Positions 23,666 through 28,795 of a stretch of 28,795 nucleotides of DNA are shown in pieces. A program made the position numbers and the translations under genes. The notes under the pieces are model-generated. The model saw only the letters and a list, made by a program, of their open reading frames with translations, did no database searches and was not told where the DNA came from. Source of the stretch: JAAUQA01 sp036351435 (GTDB lineage: Bacteria; Pseudomonadota; Gammaproteobacteria; Competibacterales; Competibacteraceae); NCBI GenBank assembly GCA_036351435.1, contig JAZBPA010000380.1, positions 1 through 28,795 of the forward strand, written 5' to 3'. Position 1 is the first letter of the stretch, and each line of letters starts with the position of its first letter.

Positions 23666-24969
23666 TAACCGCCGACAACCACGGTTAGGAGTTGATCAGG
23701 ATTGAGGCGCCGTTTGAGCGCGTCGTTGACTTGTTGTTGTGAAATAGCATTAATTTTCGCGGTAAATACATCTAAATAGTCCAACGGCAATTCATAAAAA
23801 CCAATGGCCGCAAGGTACCGAACAATTTTCCCATTACTATCAATGCGCAACGGGAAACCTCCAGTAATATTTTGCCGCGCAGCTTCCAAAAGATTCGGCG
23901 TAGGACCCTGTGTCACAAACTCTTTGAGCGTGGCTTCGGTAACATCAATAGCTTCTTCAGCTTGCTCATTGAGGGTTTGTAACCCCATGACAAACGGACC
24001 AGCTTGGCGCATGGGAGCGAAGTAGCTATACGTGCTGTAAGACAATCCGCGTTTTTCTCTTACTTCCTCAGCCAGCCTGGATATCAGGCCGCTACCGCCC
24101 AATACATGGTTGCCCAGGAACAAACTGAAGTAGTCCGGGTCGTGACGTTTCATACCCAATTGACCGATCAAGACATGCGCCTGGCTCGAAGGATGTTCGA
24201 TCCGCACCACTTGGGCTTGCGTTAGGGGCTGGACAGGCGGCAAATCAGGGGCGGCCTCGCCGACCGGTAGACTACCGACCAGGACCATAGCAACTGCTTC
24301 AGCGCGTTCTCGGTCTAGATTCCCCACGATGGCGACCACAGCATTGGCTGCCACGTAATAGCGGGAATGGAAGGCTTTCAAGTCCCCTTGAGTAATCGTC
24401 TGCAAACTAACTTCGGTACCTTCCGGAGGCGAAGCATAGGGGTGCTCGGCGTAAAGTGTTTGATAAAAAGCACGTGCAGCAATAGTTCCTGGTGACTGGT
24501 TTCCTGCCCTTACTCCAGCAATTAGGCGGTTACGTTCTCGTTCCATTGACGTGCTAGCGAAAGCCGGTTCTTGGAGCAGACTGGCCACTGTGTTGACAGC
24601 GGTATCCAAATACTGCGCCTCGGACAGGCTACGCAAAGACATCCAAGCCATATCGCGTTCCGCACCGCCGCCCAATTGCGCGCCTAGTGCATCCAGGCGT
24701 TCAGCGACCACATCGGCCGACAGTTTTTCAGTCCCACTGTGGAGTAAGGCATTCACAAACTTAGCTATTCCGGGTTTACTCTCATCACGCGCTGAACCGG
24801 CATCGAACACCACTTGGACATCCACCATGGGTAATTCGGGGGCCGCTACAAAATACACCTTGGCACCGTTAGCTGTTTGCCAATGTTGGATGGTGGGTAC
24901 GGCACTAGCCAAGCTGGGTAACAACGCCAGCACAAACAAAGCGGCATTGAATAAGGTCAATTTATACAT
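23665..24969 (-). CDS. M16-family peptidase-like protein, catalytically inactive subunit
   Basis: This 434-residue protein has a signal peptide (residues 1-23, ALLPSLASA) and the M16B fold, but where the active subunit has HxxEH this one reads FVNALLHSGTEKL, so the zinc ligands are missing. It keeps the EVREKRGLSYSTYSYF segment with the Arg/Tyr pair that, in two-component M16 peptidases, is supplied by the non-catalytic subunit for substrate positioning. It lies directly downstream of the active M16 gene on the same strand and overlaps rsmD by one base. The pair is expected to form a periplasmic heterodimer that degrades peptides. Confidence 0.92.
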   Translation of the reverse strand: MYKLTLFNAALFVLALLPSLASAVPTIQHWQTANGAKVYFVAAPELPMVDVQVVFDAGSARDESKPGIAKFVNALLHSGTEKLSADVVAERLDALGAQLGGGAERDMAWMSLRSLSEAQYLDTAVNTVASLLQEPAFASTSMERERNRLIAGVRAGNQSPGTIAARAFYQTLYAEHPYASPPEGTEVSLQTITQGDLKAFHSRYYVAANAVVAIVGNLDRERAEAVAMVLVGSLPVGEAAPDLPPVQPLTQAQVVRIEHPSSQAHVLIGQLGMKRHDPDYFSLFLGNHVLGGSGLISRLAEEVREKRGLSYSTYSYFAPMRQAGPFVMGLQTLNEQAEEAIDVTEATLKEFVTQGPTPNLLEAARQNITGGFPLRIDSNGKIVRYLAAIGFYELPLDYLDVFTAKINAISQQQVNDALKRRLNPDQLLTVVVGG

Positions 24970-25019
24970 AAACTTGCCTATGGAGAAAAAGGTTAGCCAT
25001 GCAGCGCAAACGCTGTTGC

Positions 25020-26387
25020 TCAGTGCAACAACGCATCACCGCTCAACGCAGCGGGTCCGGGAGGTTTACCGTTTAGGGGGAGGGGATCTAACAGGGCAAC
25101 GGTCAGGCGATCATCAGTCAGATACTTGCGCGCCACATCCCTAATCTGTTCAGGGCTGACGGCTTTTATGCGCTCAATGTAATCGTCTAGCGCCTGCCAT
25201 CCCAGCCCCGTCGTTTCAAGAATACCCATACGCATGCCCTGATAAAACATGGAATCTTGTTGGTAGACGTCGGTGGCAATGACTTGAGCAATTACCCGTG
25301 CGAGCTCGTTCTCATTGACTAACTCTTCTCGTAACAGGTTGATCTGATTACGCAATCCTTGCTCTAGTTCTTGAATACTGTGACCTGGAGTGGGAGTAGC
25401 CGAAAGGGTGAACAGATTCTCCAAACGAGCAACGAGATTATAGTCAGCACCCGCAGATGCAGCCACTTGACTGCCGCGCACTAAAGTCCGACTCAGCCGG
25501 GCACTATCACCGCCGTCTAAAACCGCTGCCAGGACCTCAAGAGCATAAGGTTCCCAAGGCTGCTCCGCCGTCACCAAGGTGGGGGTTTTGTAACCCATAA
25601 GCAGAAAAGGTAGTTGCGCCGGTGCTTTGACGACAATTCGCCGTTCGCCACGTTGAGGTATTTCCGGCGTGTATTTCACCGTCTGCAACGTACTGGGAGA
25701 TAACGGACCGAAATAGGTTTTTGCCAGCGCCAAGACTTGTTGAGGGTCAACATCGCCTACCACCACTAAGATGGCGTTGTTTGGCGCATACCAACGCCGA
25801 TACCAATTCTGCAAATCGCTTACTTTCAGCGAAGTAATGTCGGTCATCCAACCGATGATAGGGTTACGATAGGGGCTAGTGACGAAAGCGCCAGCATTGA
25901 ACTGTTCGTAGGTTAAGCCTTGCGGTGAATCGTCTGTACGCAGCCGCCGTTCTTCGGTAACCACCCGCAGTTCTCTAGTCAATTCACTTTCGTCCAGGAC
26001 TAACCGGCGCATGCGGTCCGCTTCCAGACGAAAACTGATCTCCAATCGATCCTTGCCCAGTTTTTGAAAATAGGCCGTATAATCGCGACTGGTAAAGGCA
26101 TTTTCCGTACCACCGTTCGCTGCGATCAATCGTGAAAACTCGCCCGGCTCAAGGTTTTCAGTGCCTTTAAACATCATGTGTTCCAACACATGGGATATTC
26201 CTGTGATTCCACTAGGCTCATAGCTGGAACCCACCTTATACCAAATTTGAGACACCACGACTGGTGCTCGATGATCTTCCCGCACCAGTATTTTCAGACC
26301 GTTGTCCAACATAAATTCATGAGTCCTGGGTGCTGCCAACACTGGGGTTGTCAGGCTCAGTAACAGAATAATTAGGAATTTTTTCAT
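25020..26387 (-). CDS. M16-family zinc peptidase, catalytic subunit
   Basis: The start at 26387 (MKKFLIILLLSLTTPVLAAPRTHEF) gives 455 residues with a signal peptide; the frame is open further upstream, but that region overlaps ftsY and lacks coding character. The inverted zinc motif is H66-V-L-E69-H70, followed by FKGTENLEPGEF, NAFTSRDYTAYF and the downstream glutamates in VVTEERR (about 145-146). These identify an active M16B peptidase. The Arg/Tyr pair of the C-terminal half is not evident here and is instead in the neighbouring inactive subunit, so the two complement each other. It is divergent from ftsY with a 93-base gap. Confidence 0.94.
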   Translation of the reverse strand: MKKFLIILLLSLTTPVLAAPRTHEFMLDNGLKILVREDHRAPVVVSQIWYKVGSSYEPSGITGISHVLEHMMFKGTENLEPGEFSRLIAANGGTENAFTSRDYTAYFQKLGKDRLEISFRLEADRMRRLVLDESELTRELRVVTEERRLRTDDSPQGLTYEQFNAGAFVTSPYRNPIIGWMTDITSLKVSDLQNWYRRWYAPNNAILVVVGDVDPQQVLALAKTYFGPLSPSTLQTVKYTPEIPQRGERRIVVKAPAQLPFLLMGYKTPTLVTAEQPWEPYALEVLAAVLDGGDSARLSRTLVRGSQVAASAGADYNLVARLENLFTLSATPTPGHSIQELEQGLRNQINLLREELVNENELARVIAQVIATDVYQQDSMFYQGMRMGILETTGLGWQALDDYIERIKAVSPEQIRDVARKYLTDDRLTVALLDPLPLNGKPPGPAALSGDALLH

Positions 26388-26480
26388 GATGAGTATTGAA
26401 TTTTGGCTTACCAATCGATGTTTAAAACCAACACAGAATGGTAGTAGGATTAAGTTCAAAACTGGTAAGCGGTAAATTTC

Positions 26481-27590
26481 ATGTCTGATTTCAAGCAAAA
26501 ATCCTCTCCGCCTATGGAGCAAAAGCCCGAGTCACTAGACAGCAAAAAAACCGGGCTGTTCGATTATCTTAATAAACCGATCAAATTATCTTTTAAATCC
26601 AAAGATTCTGGATCTCATCAGGTCCAGCCGGAGGCACAACCAACGCAAGACCGTCCCATGTTGAAACGGCTGAAGAAGGGTTTAATGCGAACCCGAGCCG
26701 TTTTATTTTCGGACGTTGGAGATCTACTGCGCGGCAAAAAGACGATTGATGATGAAGTATTGGAAGAATTGGAAACCCGCCTGTTACTTGCCGATGTGGG
26801 CGTTGAAGCAACCCAACTCATCATTGATGGACTAAGCGAAAGCATTTCATTGCAACAACTTGTTGATGTCGAGGCTCTACTGAACGCTTTGCAAACAAGA
26901 ACTCTCAATATCCTTAAACCGTGTAGCCAACCATTACGTATCGCCCCTAATCATCGACCGTTTATTATTTTGATGGTGGGAGTCAACGGGGTTGGTAAGA
27001 CCACAACCATCGGTAAATTAGCGCAATACTTCCAAGACCAAGGACTGTCCGTAATGCTGGCTGCCGGAGATACTTTCCGAGCAGCAGCCGTGGAGCAGTT
27101 GCAGGCTTGGGGAGAAAGAAATCAAATTCCTGTAATCGCACAACAACTCGGTGCTGATTCCGCTTCAGTTATTTACGATGCGACTCAAGCGGCGCAGGCA
27201 CGGAATATTGATGTGTTGATAGCAGATACTGCAGGGCGCCTGCACACCCAAGCCAATCTCATGGAAGAACTCAAAAAAATCAAACGAGTTATCGGCAAAT
27301 TAGATGACGCAGCGCCTCATGAGATTATGTTAGTTGTTGATGCCGGCACCGGTCAGAATGCACTGAATCAAGCTGTTCAGTTCCATGAGGCGGTCGGATT
27401 ATCGGGCATCACTCTGACCAAGCTGGATGGTACCGCTAAGGGCGGGATTATTTTGGCTATTGCTAACCGATTGCGCATTCCGATCCGGTTTATCGGGGTA
27501 GGGGAAGATATTCAAGACTTGCGAGAGTTCAATGCTGAAGAGTTCGTCACGGCTTTGCTGAGTAGCGCAAATCACGACATGGGGGGATAG
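26481..27590 (+). CDS. ftsY: Signal recognition particle receptor FtsY
   Basis: FtsY is the membrane-associated SRP receptor GTPase that docks ribosome-SRP complexes at the Sec translocon. The 369-residue protein has a short, charged N-terminal A region (1-60), the N domain (about 60-150, with LEELETRLLLADVGVEAT), and the G domain: GVNGVGKT (167-174), DTFRAAA (197-203), DTAGR (249-253) and TKLDGTAKGG (313-322). All are intact. The start at 26481 follows a weak ribosome site (GGTAAG). The A region is short compared with E. coli FtsY. The rpoH gene follows after 141 bases, without ftsE and ftsX between them. Confidence 0.97.
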   Translation: MSDFKQKSSPPMEQKPESLDSKKTGLFDYLNKPIKLSFKSKDSGSHQVQPEAQPTQDRPMLKRLKKGLMRTRAVLFSDVGDLLRGKKTIDDEVLEELETRLLLADVGVEATQLIIDGLSESISLQQLVDVEALLNALQTRTLNILKPCSQPLRIAPNHRPFIILMVGVNGVGKTTTIGKLAQYFQDQGLSVMLAAGDTFRAAAVEQLQAWGERNQIPVIAQQLGADSASVIYDATQAAQARNIDVLIADTAGRLHTQANLMEELKKIKRVIGKLDDAAPHEIMLVVDAGTGQNALNQAVQFHEAVGLSGITLTKLDGTAKGGIILAIANRLRIPIRFIGVGEDIQDLREFNAEEFVTALLSSANHDMGG

Positions 27591-27671
27591 CTTGCCCTGC
27601 CTTTCCTCTAGATTCATATAATTGTATTCCCTGGTAATTTTACAAACCCTAGCAAGGAACTTCAGGTAGTT

Positions 27672-27698
27672 TTGGCACTCTCATGGTTAGAGTGCTAA
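27672..27698 (+). promoter_or_regulatory. CIRCE element (HrcA operator) upstream of rpoH
   Basis: TTGGCACTC (27672-27680), a 9-base spacer, then GAGTGCTAA (27690-27698) matches the CIRCE consensus TTAGCACTC-N9-GAGTGCTAA with a single mismatch in the left arm. It ends 33 bases before the rpoH start. A plausible sigma-70 promoter overlaps it (TTGGCA at 27672-27677, 18-base spacer, TAATAT at 27695-27700), so bound HrcA would block transcription. The match is seen directly. Regulation by HrcA is inferred from the known role of CIRCE. Confidence 0.88.
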
Positions 27699-27731
27699 TA
27701 TGGTTTTTTATTTGTCGTAAGGGGGATATTA

Positions 27732-28604
27732 ATGAGTACCGCGCTGGTTCCCAAATCCATCAGTCTGCCGGTCCCGGTTGACAGCGTGGATAATTATATT
27801 CAAGCCATTAACAAAATTCCGCTGTTAAGCTTGGAAGAAGAACAAGGCTTAGTGTCCAGATTAAGGCAAAGTAACGATTTGGACGCAGCACGCCACTTGA
27901 TCTTGGCGCATCTGAGATTGGTTGTCCGTATCGCCAAAGCTTATATGGGTTATGGCTTACCGTTAGCTGACCTTGTTCAAGAAGGTAACGTGGGCTTGAT
28001 GAAGGCTGTTAAACGTTTTGATCCTGAACACGGGGTGCGCCTAGCCGCTTTTGCTATGCATTGGATTAGAGCGGAAATTCATGAGTTTATTCTACGTAAC
28101 TGGCGTATTGTCAAAGTCGCTACTACCAAAGCCCAGCGCAAGTTGTTTTTTAATTTGCGCAGCGCAAAGAACCGCTTGGGTTGGTTTAACAAAGAAGAAA
28201 CTGATGCTTTAGCCGAAAATTTAGGAGTTGACGCCAGCACGGTTACAGAAATGGAATCCCGCCTAAGCGGACATGACGTCTCCTTTGATCCTGCTCCTCA
28301 AACGGATCAGGATGAGGGTTGGGAAGCTACTTCTCCTGCCGCTTATTTGCAGGATCCACAGGGTGACCCAGCGGAGTTGATAGAACAGGAAGATTGGGAT
28401 ACGAAAGCCAATGATTATCTTACTGGTGCACTGAAACAACTTGATCCACGTAGCCGCGATATTGTGCAACGCCGCTGGTTAAGCGACAGCAAGCCAACCC
28501 TGCATGAATTAGCATCTGAGTACAAGGTTTCTGCTGAGCGGATTCGACAGATTGAAAATAACGCTATTCAACAGCTGAAATTACGTTTACCCGCTCCAGC
28601 CTGA
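27732..28604 (+). CDS. rpoH: RNA polymerase heat-shock sigma factor RpoH (sigma-32)
   Basis: The 290-residue protein is a sigma-70 family group 3 factor directing heat-shock transcription. Region 2 contains DLVQEGNVGLMKAVKRFDP (80-98) and FAMHWIRAEIHEFILRNWRIVK. The RpoH box QRKLFFNLR (135-143), which distinguishes sigma-32 from other sigma factors, is present. Region 4 has the HTH LHELASEYKVSAERIRQIENNA. The start ATG at 27732 follows AAGGGGG at good spacing. A CIRCE element lies just upstream, and a bidirectional terminator follows the stop. Confidence 0.97.
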   Translation: MSTALVPKSISLPVPVDSVDNYIQAINKIPLLSLEEEQGLVSRLRQSNDLDAARHLILAHLRLVVRIAKAYMGYGLPLADLVQEGNVGLMKAVKRFDPEHGVRLAAFAMHWIRAEIHEFILRNWRIVKVATTKAQRKLFFNLRSAKNRLGWFNKEETDALAENLGVDASTVTEMESRLSGHDVSFDPAPQTDQDEGWEATSPAAYLQDPQGDPAELIEQEDWDTKANDYLTGALKQLDPRSRDIVQRRWLSDSKPTLHELASEYKVSAERIRQIENNAIQQLKLRLPAPA

Positions 28605-28623
28605 CATCATCGTTGCACAACAT

Positions 28624-28652
28624 AAAAAAACCCTCTTTAGGAGGGTTTTTTT
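28624..28652. terminator. Bidirectional intrinsic terminator shared by rpoH and the 5S rRNA
   Basis: A run of seven A, the stem CCCTC-TTTAG-GAGGG and a run of seven T give a hairpin flanked by T-tracts in both directions. It lies 19 bases after the rpoH stop and about 34 bases after the 3' end of the minus-strand 5S rRNA, so it can end both. Confidence 0.92.
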
Positions 28653-28685
28653 GTTTAGCTACACAAATTAAGTAGCTGAATAAGG

Positions 28686-28795
28686 TGCTTGGCGGTGACC
28701 GACTTTCGCCTGGGGAGAGCCCCAGACTATCATAGGCGCGGAGCCGTTTCACCGTTGAGTTCGGGAAGGGATCGGGTGGGACCGACTCGCTATAG
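28686..28795 (-). rRNA. rrf: 5S ribosomal RNA, 5' end cut by window edge
   Basis: Read on the minus strand, the sequence contains the conserved 5S segments GGTCCCACCCGATCCC, CCGAACTCAACGGTGAAACG, GCGCCTATGATAGTCTGGGG and CTCCCCAGGCGAAAGTCGG, ending in CCGCCAAGCAC. About 110 of the usual ~118 bases are present. The first few 5' bases lie beyond the right edge, where the rest of an rRNA operon (23S, 16S) would be expected. The exact 3' end is uncertain by a few bases. Confidence 0.95.

Noticed and set aside
24551..25144. 197-codon open frame on the plus strand
   Set aside because: It runs antisense across the two M16 genes, which have clear family motifs, and its translation has no recognisable domain.

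Overview
The window looks like chromosomal DNA from a gammaproteobacterium, probably an environmental respiratory or chemotrophic lineage. Evidence for this is the UvrD, UbiG, CoaD, RsmD, FtsY and RpoH proteins of gammaproteobacterial type, a Tat-exported high-potential iron-sulfur protein (HiPIP), and an 'Allochromatium-type' 2[4Fe-4S] ferredoxin with the x8 insertion in its second cluster motif. HiPIP and this ferredoxin are common in Chromatiales-like and related sulfur- or methane-oxidising groups. I cannot fix the genus. There is no insertion sequence, phage gene, CRISPR array or tRNA. Coding density is high and no gap exceeds 300 bases.

Layout. 1-4152 (minus strand): the N-terminal part of a membrane-anchored c-heme sensor (Tll0287/DUF3365-like), a secreted protein of unknown function, uvrD, and a glycine-zipper lipoprotein with a clear terminator. 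4256-7531: a MerR-type regulator with a B12-binding domain (CarH/LitR-like) heads a probable operon with ubiG and an atypical SDR, and is divergent from a DCC/DUF393 thiol-oxidoreductase-like gene. The two -35 boxes lie in the arms of one palindrome. 7599-9111: an unknown single-TM protein, HiPIP, and a DUF3617 protein. 9134-15733: two TRAP-type fused permeases. One is paired with a TAXI-family binding protein. The other has a C-terminal extension and follows a small unknown gene and a pair of 33-bp tandem repeats.

15798-22148: an envelope signalling neighbourhood. A 1164-residue Ser/Thr kinase has one membrane span and six ~110-residue repeats plus a TolA-like coiled coil predicted to lie in the periplasm. 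It is divergent from a membrane-anchored PP2C phosphatase, followed by an outer-membrane beta-barrel gene and a small exported protein. The kinase and the small protein end in the same pattern, R-[I/L]-F-G-T-F at the C-terminus, which I do not recognise as a named sorting signal. This is the best candidate here for something undescribed.

22179-28795: housekeeping genes: ferredoxin, coaD, rsmD, a split M16 peptidase pair (one active, one inactive), ftsY and rpoH. ftsE and ftsX, usual between ftsY and rpoH, are absent. A near-perfect CIRCE (HrcA operator) lies just upstream of rpoH, which implies HrcA control of sigma-32. The right edge cuts a 5S rRNA on the minus strand, presumably the tail of an rRNA operon, which shares a bidirectional terminator with rpoH.
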